Below, one piece after another: positions 22,619 through 30,530 of a stretch of 32,257 bases of DNA. The notes under the pieces were generated by a model. It made no database searches, was not told where the DNA came from, and was given only the letters and a program-made list of their open reading frames with translations. How positions within the stretch are numbered: position 1 is the stretch's first letter; every line of letters begins with the position of its first letter. A program made the position numbers and the translations under genes. This stretch comes from an uncultured Pseudomonas sp. (GTDB taxonomy: Bacteria > Pseudomonadota > Gammaproteobacteria > Pseudomonadales > Pseudomonadaceae): NCBI RefSeq assembly GCF_946886105.1, contig NZ_CAMPHV010000053.1, positions 1 to 32,257 of the forward strand, given 5' to 3'.

Positions 22619-24447
22619 GCGTAGGTTCCCACCAGTTTGATGTTGCTCACACCTTGCTGCGCCTTGAGCAACTCGGCACTTTCGTGGTGGCAGAGAACTT
22701 CGCTGCCACCGGCGATGCTTCGTCGTGGCGGCGCGCTGCGGTTGCACAGCCCGTCGATACGTACCGGGCAGCGATTGAGGAACGGGCAGAGATGCGCGGT
22801 CTGGTCCGCCGCCGCGATCGACGGCAGCTCGCCATTGTTGCTCCCGCAGTTTTCCAGCCAGCCCTGGCGCAGCTCCGGCACCGAATTGATCAACAGGTCG
22901 GTGTAAGGATGGAACGGCACCTTGGCGAACGACTCGCAATCGCCGGCCTCGACCTTGTGGCCGCTGTACATCACCACGATGTCGTCGCACAGCGCGCGCA
23001 CGGTGGAGATGTCATGGCTGATGAACAGGTAGGAAACCCCCAGCTCGCGGCGCAGGTCGCGCAGCAGCTCGAGAATCGCCGCGCCGACCACGGTATCCAG
23101 CGCCGAGGTCACTTCGTCGCAGAGGATCAGATCCGGCTCCGCCGCCAGCGCCCGCGCCAGGTTGACCCGTTGCTTCTGCCCGCCGGACAACTCGCCGGGC
23201 CGGCGTTGCGCGATGCTTGCCGGCAGCTGCACCAGCTCCAGCAGCTCGGCGACCCGGCGCTGGCGCTGCGCGCCTTTCATGCCGTGGTAGAAACGCAGCG
23301 GACGACCGAGGATCTGTTCGATGCTGTGCTTCGGATTGAGCGCCGTATCGGCGTTCTGAAAGACGAACTGAACACGACGGAACTGCTCGCGGGTGCGACC
23401 GTCCAGCGACCTGCTGAGCGGCTCACCGTCGAGCAGGATGCGCCCGGCCGACGGCTCCGCCAGGCCGGCGATAGCCTGCGCCAGGGTGGTTTTCCCCGAC
23501 CCCGACTCGCCGATCACCCCGACTGCGGCGCCGCGTCGAACCTTGAGATCGACATCCTGCAGCACCTTCTTGATGCCGTAGCAAATCTCCAGACCGCGGA
23601 TGTCGAGCAGCACATCCTCTTCCGCGGAAGGTGCCTCTTGATCGCCCGCGCCCTGGCGCGCCGCCGGCCTTATCGCGGCCAGCAGGCTACGGGTATAGGG
23701 ATGCTCCGGCGCCTCGAGGATCTGCTCGGTGCTGTTGTTTTCCTGAATCTGGCCGTCGCGCAGCACGACGATGCGGTCGGCCATCTGCGCCACCACCGCG
23801 AGGTCGTGGGACACGTAGATTGCCGTGGTGCCGCGTTCACGGACCACCTGTTTGAAGGCCCGCAGCACTTCGATCTGGGTGGTGACATCCAACGCCGTGG
23901 TCGGCTCGTCGAGGATCACCAGTGCCGGATCGGTGATCAGCGCCATCGCCGCCATCAGGCGCTGCAGTTGTCCGCCCGAGACCTGGTGCGGATAGCGTGC
24001 GCCGATGCGCTCGGGATCCGGCAGCGCCAGCGCGCGGAACAGTTCGACGGCCTTGGCCTGCGCCTGCTGCCGCGATAGAACACCGTGGATCAGCGCGCTT
24101 TCGATCACCTGTTCCATGATGCTTCTGGACGGATTGAATGCCGCGGCCGCGCTCTGCGCGATATAAGCCACGGTACGCCCACGCAGCTTGGCCAACTCGG
24201 CATTCGACAGCTTCAGCACGTCGACATCGCCGACCCGTACCGAGCCGCCGACGATACGGCAACCGGAGCGGGCATAGCCCATCAGCGACAGCGCGATGGT
24301 GCTCTTGCCCGAACCGGACTCGCCGATCAGCGCCAGTACCTCGCCTTTGTTCAGGCTGAAATCGGCACCGTGCACGATAGGTACATCGATACCTTCCTCG
24401 TTACGCGCGGCCACTCGCAGGCCGGTTACCCTGACGATTTCGTTCAT
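22615..24447 (-). CDS. double ABC ATPase of a peptide/opine importer (DppD-DppF type fusion)
   Basis: The 610-aa protein holds two complete nucleotide-binding domains. Domain 1 has Walker A GESGSGKST (42-50), signature VSGGQ (157-161) and Walker B LVILDEPTTALD (176-187). Domain 2 has Walker A GESGSGKTT (313-321), signature LSGGQ (420-424) and Walker B LILCDEVTSALD (440-451), then the cysteine-containing C-terminal tail (HLCPFLNRCP) of oligopeptide-importer ATPases. It energises uptake by the two permeases upstream. Separate DppD and DppF genes are the usual form, and fusion in one chain is a recognised variant. Its start lies 1 bp after the permease stop, and its stop overlaps the next gene by 4 nt. 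Confidence 0.94.
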   Translation of the reverse strand: MNEIVRVTGLRVAARNEEGIDVPIVHGADFSLNKGEVLALIGESGSGKSTIALSLMGYARSGCRIVGGSVRVGDVDVLKLSNAELAKLRGRTVAYIAQSAAAAFNPSRSIMEQVIESALIHGVLSRQQAQAKAVELFRALALPDPERIGARYPHQVSGGQLQRLMAAMALITDPALVILDEPTTALDVTTQIEVLRAFKQVVRERGTTAIYVSHDLAVVAQMADRIVVLRDGQIQENNSTEQILEAPEHPYTRSLLAAIRPAARQGAGDQEAPSAEEDVLLDIRGLEICYGIKKVLQDVDLKVRRGAAVGVIGESGSGKTTLAQAIAGLAEPSAGRILLDGEPLSRSLDGRTREQFRRVQFVFQNADTALNPKHSIEQILGRPLRFYHGMKGAQRQRRVAELLELVQLPASIAQRRPGELSGGQKQRVNLARALAAEPDLILCDEVTSALDTVVGAAILELLRDLRRELGVSYLFISHDISTVRALCDDIVVMYSGHKVEAGDCESFAKVPFHPYTDLLINSVPELRQGWLENCGSNNGELPSIAAADQTAHLCPFLNRCPVRIDGLCNRSAPPRRSIAGGSEVLCHHESAELLKAQQGVSNIKLVGTYA

Positions 24448-24448
24448 C

Positions 24449-25363
24449 TCACTTCTCCGTCTCGCGCTTGGATCGCCCGCCGAGGCTGTCGATAAGCAGG
24501 TTGACCCCCATGGTCAGGGTGGCGATGGCGATCGCCGGTGCCAGTATGGCCGGGGCACCTTCCTCCAGACCCTGGATGTTTTCTCGCACCAGCGAACCCC
24601 AGTCGGCGTCCGGCGGCTGTACACCCAGCCCAAGGAAGCTCATCGCACTGAGCAAGAGCACGACGTAAACGAAGCGCAGACCGAAATCGGTCGCCACCGG
24701 GCGCAGCATATTCGGCAGCACCTCGACGAAGATGATGTACGGCATGGCCTCGCCCCGGGTACGCGCGACCCGGACAAAGTCCATGGTCATCACGTTCACC
24801 GCGACCGCCCGGGCGATACGGAAGGAGCCCGGCATATAGGCGAATGCGGCCATCAGCAACAACAACGGCACCGAGGAGCCGAACGAGGCCACCATCAGCA
24901 GGGCGAAAATCTTGTTCGGGATCGCGATCAGCGCATCCTGGGTGCGACTTATGGCTGCATCGATCCAGCCACCGGAGGCGGCCGCCACCATCCCCAGAAC
25001 CACGCCGGCCGTGCAGGCCAGCACGGTTGCCGCCAACGCCACGCCGATGGTGTAGGGCGCGCCGTGCAACAGCCGGCTGAGGATATCCCGCCCCAGGTAG
25101 TCCGTACCCAAGGGGAACTGCAGGCTGAGCGGGCCGAAGTAACCGTCGCTGGGCATGGCATTGGCATCGTAGGGCGCGAGCATTGGCCCGAAGACCGCCA
25201 TCAGTGCCCAGAAGGTCACGATCAGCAGACCGATGATACCGCCGAGGGGTAGCTTGAGCCGGCGGCGGTGTGTCCGCACCTGCTCGTTCGATCCATCCTG
25301 CTGCAGAGGGTTATCCCCGCCGCTCGCTGTGCCCGGCTTCGATGGAATAGTGTTCAGTTTCAT
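24449..25363 (-). CDS. ABC importer permease, DppC/OppC type
   Basis: The 304-aa protein has a hydrophilic N-terminus, a first membrane segment at about 41-65 (GGIIGLLIVTFWALMAVFG), the short periplasmic FPLGTDYLGRDILSRLLHGA motif characteristic of DppC/OppC permeases, four to five further membrane segments, and an EAA-like cytoplasmic loop (VARTRGEAMPYIIFVEVLPN) that contacts the ATPase. ATG 25363 overlaps the stop of the DppB-type gene (ATGA); the frame is open further upstream but inside that gene. It forms the transmembrane heterodimer with the next permease. Confidence 0.93.
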   Translation of the reverse strand: MKLNTIPSKPGTASGGDNPLQQDGSNEQVRTHRRRLKLPLGGIIGLLIVTFWALMAVFGPMLAPYDANAMPSDGYFGPLSLQFPLGTDYLGRDILSRLLHGAPYTIGVALAATVLACTAGVVLGMVAAASGGWIDAAISRTQDALIAIPNKIFALLMVASFGSSVPLLLLMAAFAYMPGSFRIARAVAVNVMTMDFVRVARTRGEAMPYIIFVEVLPNMLRPVATDFGLRFVYVVLLLSAMSFLGLGVQPPDADWGSLVRENIQGLEEGAPAILAPAIAIATLTMGVNLLIDSLGGRSKRETEK

Positions 25364-26313
25364 TTGCGCAGCCTCGGGTTGGATAGAATTGCACAGAGGT
25401 CGGCCAGCAACACCAGCACCAGAAAACCCAGGCAAAACAACATCACGCACGCCTGTACCAGCGGCATATCACGAGTGATCACGCCGTTGACCATCAGCGT
25501 TGCGATGCCCGGATAGTTGAAGATCGATTCGACGATGACGACGCCGCCCAACAGGTACGAAAGGCTCAGCGCCACGGCGTTGGCGATCGGTCCGATCGCA
25601 TTGGGCAGCGCATGACGCAGTACCACCCGGATCGGCCGCGCGCCTTTGAGTATCGCCATTTCGACATAAGGGGCACTGAGCTGATCGATCAGCGCGGCCC
25701 GCGTCATACGGGCCATCTGCGCCACCAGTACGCAGCACAGCGTCAGCACCGGCATCGCGTAGACCCGAACCAGTTCGCCGAACGTCTCGACCTCGACGTT
25801 GCGCGACAACGCCGACAGCCAGCCCAGCTTTACCGCGAAAATCAGCACCGCAATGGTGGCGATCAGAAATTCCGGTACGGAAACGGCGCACACCGCCAGC
25901 ATGTTGCTGTAACGGTCGAAGATCGAGCCGCGGTACATCGCCGACAAAATACCGATGGTCAGCGCCAGCGGCACCGAGACCAGCGCGGTGACAGCCGCCA
26001 GGCGCAAGGTATTCGGCAGCCGGCTGGCGATCATGTCGTCGACCGCCATGCCGTTGACCAGGGAAACCCCGGGGTTGCCGGTGATCAGCCCGCCCAGCCA
26101 GTTCAAGTAACGCAGGTGCACGGGTTGGTCCAGACCCAAGAGCGCGCGCAGCGCCGCCACCGCTTCGGGAGTCGCCTCCTGACCGAGCTGTTCCTGGACC
26201 GCGTCGCCCGGCAGCAGGCTGGTGAGGAAAAACACCACCACCGACACGATAAGCAGCGTAAGCACGCCTAGAGCCAGCCGAGTAGAAACAAGGCGTGCAA
26301 TGGTGCTGTTCAT
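25360..26313 (-). CDS. ABC importer permease, DppB/OppB type
   Basis: The 317-aa protein starts with the DppB-type first helix (LALGVLTLLIVSVVVFFLTSLLPGD). It continues with the ALRALLGLDQPVHLRYLNWL segment and five more hydrophobic helices, and has an EAA loop (ILKGARPIRVVLRHALPNAI). AAAGGT lies before ATG 26313. It follows the binding-protein gene after an 83-bp gap containing a strong hairpin, and overlaps the next permease by 4 nt. Family members transport di/oligopeptides, nickel chelates, opines or glutathione. Confidence 0.93.
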   Translation of the reverse strand: MNSTIARLVSTRLALGVLTLLIVSVVVFFLTSLLPGDAVQEQLGQEATPEAVAALRALLGLDQPVHLRYLNWLGGLITGNPGVSLVNGMAVDDMIASRLPNTLRLAAVTALVSVPLALTIGILSAMYRGSIFDRYSNMLAVCAVSVPEFLIATIAVLIFAVKLGWLSALSRNVEVETFGELVRVYAMPVLTLCCVLVAQMARMTRAALIDQLSAPYVEMAILKGARPIRVVLRHALPNAIGPIANAVALSLSYLLGGVVIVESIFNYPGIATLMVNGVITRDMPLVQACVMLFCLGFLVLVLLADLCAILSNPRLRK

Positions 26314-26335
26314 AATGGATACCTTTACTTAACGA

Positions 26336-26363
26336 CGTCGCCTGCATCGACCCGCAGACGACG
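26336..26363 (-). promoter_or_regulatory. intercistronic hairpin between binding-protein and permease genes
   Basis: CGTCGCCTGC (26336-26345) and GCAGACGACG (26354-26363) give a 10-bp stem in the minus-strand RNA, with one G-U pair and an 8-nt loop, 33 nt after the binding-protein stop. There is no U tract. Placement right after the first gene of an ABC operon is typical of mRNA-stabilising or partial-termination structures that favour expression of the binding protein over the permeases. Confidence 0.7.
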
Positions 26364-26396
26364 CCTTGGTTATCGAGCTACCGTTGCGCTAATCGC

Positions 26397-28040
26397 TCAG
26401 GCATCCAGCCAGACGTGTTCGGCGAACATGTAGCCCATCAAACCACCGAGCGGATGGGGGCTGAGCCCCTTCAGCTTGGCGTTGTGGCCGTCCAGGCTGC
26501 TGTTGAACTGCGGAATACCGATGCCGCAGTGCTCATGCACCAGCACCTGCATGTCGGCGTACATCTGCTTACGCTTGGCCTCGTCGGTCTCACCGCGCGC
26601 GGCAAGCAGCAACTGGTCGAACTGCTCGTTCTTCCAGCCCGATTCGTTCATGCCGGCATCGGATTTGTAGAACAGGCTGAACATCAAGTCGGCGGTCGGA
26701 CGCGCACCGATGTTGCCGAAGCCCAGCGGATGCTTCATCCAGTGGTTGGACCAGTAGCCGTCCGCCGGCACCCGCTTGATATCGAGCTTGAGCCCGATCT
26801 GCTGCCCGGAGAGCTGCAGCAACTGGGCGATGTCCAGCGAGCCGGTAGCGGCTTCGGAAGCCACGATAGGCAGGGTGCGTCCGGCCATACCGGATTTCTG
26901 CAGGTGGAACTTGGCCTTCTCCGGGTCGTACTCGCGTTGCGGCAGACCGGCGAAGTAGTAACGGTTGCTGGGGGCGATCGGCTGGTCGTTGGCGATCTTG
27001 CCGTAGCCACGGAAGGCCGCTCGATTGATCTGTTTGCGATCGAGCAGATGCTTCATCGCCAGAACGAAATCCGGGTTCTGCACTGGCCCCAGTTCATCGC
27101 GCAGCACCAGGTTGGTGTAGCCACCGGTCGGGGACTCCATCAACTCTACTTTGCTGCTGTCGAGGATGCGCGAAACCGAGCGCGGATTGACCGGGTTGAT
27201 CAGGTCCACGTCACCGGCCAGCAGGGCGCTGATGCGAGCGGCCTCGTCCGGGATCGAGAAGAATTCGATTTCGTCGAGGTACGGCAGGCCCGGCTTCCAG
27301 TAGCTGTCGTTGCGCACGGCGATCGAGCGCACGCCCGGCTGGAATTCCGCGCACTTGAATGGCCCGGTGCCGTTGGCGATCGAGAAATTGCTGGTGCCGT
27401 CACGCACGATCAGGAAGTGCGTAGTGGCGAGGATCGCCGGCAAGTCGGCATTCGGACTGGCCAGGCGGATCTGTACTTCATGGGGGCCGGCGGCCTTCAC
27501 CTCATCGAACTGCTTGGCAATGGTCAGCACCTTGGAGCCGACCTCGGGAACCTTGTGACGGGTCAACGAATAGACGACGTCGGCCGAGGTGAGCGGCTTG
27601 CCGTCATGGAAGACGACGTCCTTGCGCAGTTTTACGGTCCAGGAAATCGCATCGCTGGTATCGAACGACTCCGCCAGGGCCATCTGCGGCGCCAGAGACG
27701 CGTCCAGCGTGGTCAGGCCGTTATAGAACATGTTGTGACGACAGTAGTCGGTGTAGTTCGCGCCCTTTGCCGGGTCCAGCGTATCGGCGGTCGAGCTGGT
27801 CGCACTCGCGACCTTGATACGGCCGCCCCGCTTGCCTTTACCCGGTTTGCCGGCCTCTGCGGCGAACAGCTGGCCGGCCGAGCCGAACAGGCTCCCGGCA
27901 CCCGCGACGGCCACCCCGGCCAGCCCCAACATGCGCAGTGCGTCACGGCGCGACATGCCCCGGTTGAGCCCTTCGAAGACACGTTGGCTGTCTTCACCGG
28001 AGATCAGTTGGGATTCGGTTTTATTCTTGTTGTCAGTCAT
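26397..28040 (-). CDS. Tat-exported peptide/opine-type ABC substrate-binding protein
   Basis: The 547-aa product is a family 5 solute-binding protein (DppA/OppA class): DTLDPAKGANYTDY near the mature start, FDTSDAISWTVKLRKDVVFHDG, SADVVYSLTRHK, and a NGTGPFKCAEF segment. The N-terminus (1-62) carries a twin-arginine signal, MSRRDALRMLGLAG at 29-42 followed by a hydrophobic stretch ending FAAEA, instead of a Sec signal, so it is exported folded. ATG 28040 is preferred to the upstream in-frame codon at 28082 because the family N-terminus begins there. It is the promoter-proximal gene of the eight-gene operon; its leader (28041-28187) should hold the promoter, but no convincing -35/-10 pair is visible. 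The ligand is unknown. Confidence 0.92.
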   Translation of the reverse strand: MTDNKNKTESQLISGEDSQRVFEGLNRGMSRRDALRMLGLAGVAVAGAGSLFGSAGQLFAAEAGKPGKGKRGGRIKVASATSSTADTLDPAKGANYTDYCRHNMFYNGLTTLDASLAPQMALAESFDTSDAISWTVKLRKDVVFHDGKPLTSADVVYSLTRHKVPEVGSKVLTIAKQFDEVKAAGPHEVQIRLASPNADLPAILATTHFLIVRDGTSNFSIANGTGPFKCAEFQPGVRSIAVRNDSYWKPGLPYLDEIEFFSIPDEAARISALLAGDVDLINPVNPRSVSRILDSSKVELMESPTGGYTNLVLRDELGPVQNPDFVLAMKHLLDRKQINRAAFRGYGKIANDQPIAPSNRYYFAGLPQREYDPEKAKFHLQKSGMAGRTLPIVASEAATGSLDIAQLLQLSGQQIGLKLDIKRVPADGYWSNHWMKHPLGFGNIGARPTADLMFSLFYKSDAGMNESGWKNEQFDQLLLAARGETDEAKRKQMYADMQVLVHEHCGIGIPQFNSSLDGHNAKLKGLSPHPLGGLMGYMFAEHVWLDA

Positions 28041-28187
28041 ATCGGTTCTACCTGTCGATAATGAGAAGGCTCGAATGCTCACGGTTAAGCGGAGCGACCT
28101 GGTAACGCAAACGACGGTGAAGCAACAACTTCAGTAGTGCGAATAGCAATCTCCCTGCAAACAACTCAGCGAGAACATCGAATAGCC

Positions 28188-29462
28188 TCAGTGCAAATGG
28201 TCCTGCAGCCGGTAATAGAGCCCCACTGCCGGCAGGAACCAGGGTTTGCCGAAGTGTCCGGGAATCGCCGGCCAGCTCAGTTCGCCCCAGGGATTGGCAT
28301 CGGCCTTGCCGTCCATGACCTCGGCCATCACCTGGCCCATATGCACCGACATCTGCACGCCATGGCCGCTGTAGCCCATGGAGTGGTATACCCCGCCATG
28401 CTGGCCGGCGCGCGGCAGCCGGTCCGCGGTCATGTCCACCAGCCCGCCCCAGCAGTAGTCGATGCGCGCATCGGCCAATTGCGGGAACATCCGCACCATC
28501 GCCGCCTGCAACACGCTGCCGCTCTTGGCGTCGGAGTTGCCGCCGGACATGGCGAAGCGCGCCCGACCGCCGAACAGCAAGCGGTTGTCCGGGGTCACCC
28601 GGAAGTAGTTGCCGATGATCCGGCTGGTGACATAGGAACGCCGGCCCGGCAGCATCCGCTCGATCAACTCCTCGGGCAGCACTTCGGTGGCAATGATGAA
28701 GCTGCCCACCGGCACGATCCGCCGCCGATACCAACCCAGGTCGCCGTGCTGACAGGCACCGGTCGCCAGCAGAATCTGCTTGGCTTGTAGCGGGCCTTTG
28801 GATGTGTTGAGCCGATAGCCGCCGGCATTGCTCTGCCAATCGGTCACCGCCGTATCCTGGTAAATCAGCGCCCCATTGCGGGCTGCGGCCTCCGCCAAGC
28901 CGACACCGAAGCGCCCGATATGCATCTGTATGCCATTGCGCTGCAGCAAGCCGCCGTGAAACTCGGCTGAGTCGACTTCACGACGGGTCTGCTCGGCCGA
29001 CAGCAACTCGACATCGGCATCGACCTCGCGGCGGATCAACTCGCACGTCCGCGCCAAGCCCTCGTAATGCTGAGGTTTGGCCGCCAGTTTGAGTTTGCCA
29101 TCGCGCTTGAAGTCGCAAGCGATATGCTCCTGCTCCACCACCGCGACCACGCTCTGCACCGCACGCTCATAGGCCTGGTAATAGGCCCGCGCCTTGTCGG
29201 CACCGAGGCTGGCGACCAGGCCACTGTAGTCCTGGGCGACCCCGGTACTGCAATGACCACCGTTGCGCCCAGAGGCTTCGCCGACCACCCGCCCCGCTTC
29301 CAGCACCGCCACCCGAGCGCCTTTCAAGGCCAGCGCCCGAGCCGCCGACAGACCGGTGAAGCCACCGCCGACGATGGCTACATCCACCTGTCCCGGCAGC
29401 GCTCCGGTCTGAGCCCCGGTAAACACCGGTGCGGTATCGAGCCAGTAGGACTCACTGCGCAT
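28188..29462 (-). CDS. FAD-dependent amine oxidoreductase, PuuB-like
   Basis: The 424-aa protein has the FAD fold VDVAIVGGGFTGLSAARAL (glycines 32-34 and 37, Glu55), the GEASGRNGGHCSTG segment (61-74) characteristic of gamma-glutamylputrescine oxidase relatives, WYRRRIVPVGSFIIATEVL, and a C-terminal SMGYSGHGVQMSVHMGQVMAE loop. The initial SYWLDTAP is also family-typical. PuuB-type enzymes oxidise an amine or amino acid C-N bond to an aldehyde or oxo acid plus ammonia. AAGGGG precedes ATG 29462. It follows the haloacid-dehalogenase-like gene by 39 bp and precedes the importer operon by 147 bp, all on the minus strand. The exact substrate (glutamylated amine, N-methyl or alkyl amino acid) is not evident. 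Confidence 0.9.
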   Translation of the reverse strand: MRSESYWLDTAPVFTGAQTGALPGQVDVAIVGGGFTGLSAARALALKGARVAVLEAGRVVGEASGRNGGHCSTGVAQDYSGLVASLGADKARAYYQAYERAVQSVVAVVEQEHIACDFKRDGKLKLAAKPQHYEGLARTCELIRREVDADVELLSAEQTRREVDSAEFHGGLLQRNGIQMHIGRFGVGLAEAAARNGALIYQDTAVTDWQSNAGGYRLNTSKGPLQAKQILLATGACQHGDLGWYRRRIVPVGSFIIATEVLPEELIERMLPGRRSYVTSRIIGNYFRVTPDNRLLFGGRARFAMSGGNSDAKSGSVLQAAMVRMFPQLADARIDYCWGGLVDMTADRLPRAGQHGGVYHSMGYSGHGVQMSVHMGQVMAEVMDGKADANPWGELSWPAIPGHFGKPWFLPAVGLYYRLQDHLH

Positions 29463-29501
29463 GGCTAACCCCTTTTTACGTTAAGAAGTGAGGGTGACGA
29501 C

Positions 29502-30170
29502 TCAGAGACCGACCAGACCGGCCAACCCGCCGATATCGGCGATCTGCCGATAGTTGTAGCAGGCGTTGCCCGGCTGTTCGTGGCCACGGGCGACGAAGGC
29601 CTTGTTCTTGATCTTCATGTCGTCGGCCGACATCAGGTCGTAACGGAAACTCGAGGACACATGGAGAAGGTCTTCCGGACCGCAACCGAGGTTGTCGAGC
29701 AGGTATTCGAAGGCTTGCAGGCGTGGCTTATAGGCCTGGGCCTGTTGGGCGGTGTAGACCTTGTGGAACGGCACGCCCAGCTTGTCGACGTTGGACATGA
29801 TCTGCTCGTCCATTGCGTTGGATAAGATCACCAGGGGAATCTTGTCGGCGATCTTCGCCAGGCCGGCCGTCACATCGGGATGCGGACCCCAGGTCGGCAC
29901 GGCGTCGTAGTAAATCTGACCTTCGCCGCGGTATTCGATGCCCCAACGCTTGCACAGGCGTGAGATGGCGGTCTTGAGAATTTCATCGTAAGGACGCCAG
30001 TCACCCATCACCTGGTCCAGGCGATACGCGGTGAATTCCTTGACGAACTGGTCCATCTGCTCAGGGGCGACGCGATCGGCGAACAGCTCGCGCGTCAGCG
30101 GGCCCATCTGGAAGTTGGTCAGCGTGCCGTAGCAGTCGAAAGTTATGTACTTGGGGCGCAGAAAGCTCAT
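29502..30170 (-). CDS. type II haloacid dehalogenase-like HAD protein
   Basis: The 222-aa protein has motif I ITFDCYGTLTNF (Asp12), motif II VILSNAMDE, the motif III lysine in QAQAYKPRLQAFEYLL, and a motif IV region HVSSSFRYDLMSADD, in the order and length of (S)-2-haloacid dehalogenases and related hydrolases. The FDCYGT start, with Cys-Tyr rather than Asp-x-Asp, marks the haloacid dehalogenase branch, where Asp12 attacks carbon rather than phosphate. In amino-acid gene clusters such proteins often have undefined house-cleaning roles, so dehalogenation is not implied. It is probably in one transcript with the PuuB-like gene 39 bp downstream. AGGA lies 10 nt before the ATG. Confidence 0.85.
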   Translation of the reverse strand: MSFLRPKYITFDCYGTLTNFQMGPLTRELFADRVAPEQMDQFVKEFTAYRLDQVMGDWRPYDEILKTAISRLCKRWGIEYRGEGQIYYDAVPTWGPHPDVTAGLAKIADKIPLVILSNAMDEQIMSNVDKLGVPFHKVYTAQQAQAYKPRLQAFEYLLDNLGCGPEDLLHVSSSFRYDLMSADDMKIKNKAFVARGHEQPGNACYNYRQIADIGGLAGLVGL

Positions 30171-30530
30171 TGGGGCAGTCCTGAAAGTTCGTTGATAAAA
30201 GCGACGATACGTCGCATCACCACGACTTCATTACAGCACCGTGAAACCAGCATATGGCGTTAAAAGCGCGAGCCACTCGACATAAACAACCGTTTTGCCG
30301 GCCGCGCTCAGCAGACTTTGCGGGGCACTCCAGAACAGAGCATTTCCAGGCCATATGCACCCTTACGGGTCACGAATCCTCTTATAAAAGTAAGTGCAGG
30401 GCGCTGCGCCCGCAGAAAATGCGTCCGGCAAAAACGCAAAACGGGCGCCTCCCGAAAGAAGCACCCGTGGTCGTTATTGGCGACTTTCAGAGCCGCGCCG
30501 CGCACTCCGCGACACAGCAAAGTCAATCGA
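30171..30530. other. 360-bp gap upstream of the HAD-PuuB pair
   Basis: No gene is seen. The right part holds the aldehyde dehydrogenase terminator (30428-30468). A compact palindrome GGGCGC-T-GCGCCC (30400-30412) lies between it and the HAD gene, and the left 200 bp should carry the promoter for the HAD-PuuB transcript. I could not identify a convincing promoter motif. Confidence 0.5.
30428..30468 (-). terminator. terminator of the aldehyde dehydrogenase gene
   Basis: In the minus-strand RNA, ACGGGTGC (complement of 30461-30468) pairs with GCGCCCGU (complement of 30441-30448), an 8-bp stem with one G-U pair around a 12-nt loop. It is followed by two U tracts separated by GCG (complement of 30428-30440). 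It lies about 60 bp after the stop codon and is a good Rho-independent terminator. Confidence 0.8.

Noticed and set aside
26415..28061. Long plus-strand open frame opposite the binding-protein gene
   Set aside because: Antisense shadow; the minus strand has a full Tat signal and binding-protein motifs. The same reasoning applies to the long plus-strand frames opposite the MCP (16093-17907) and the aldehyde dehydrogenase (31032-32084).
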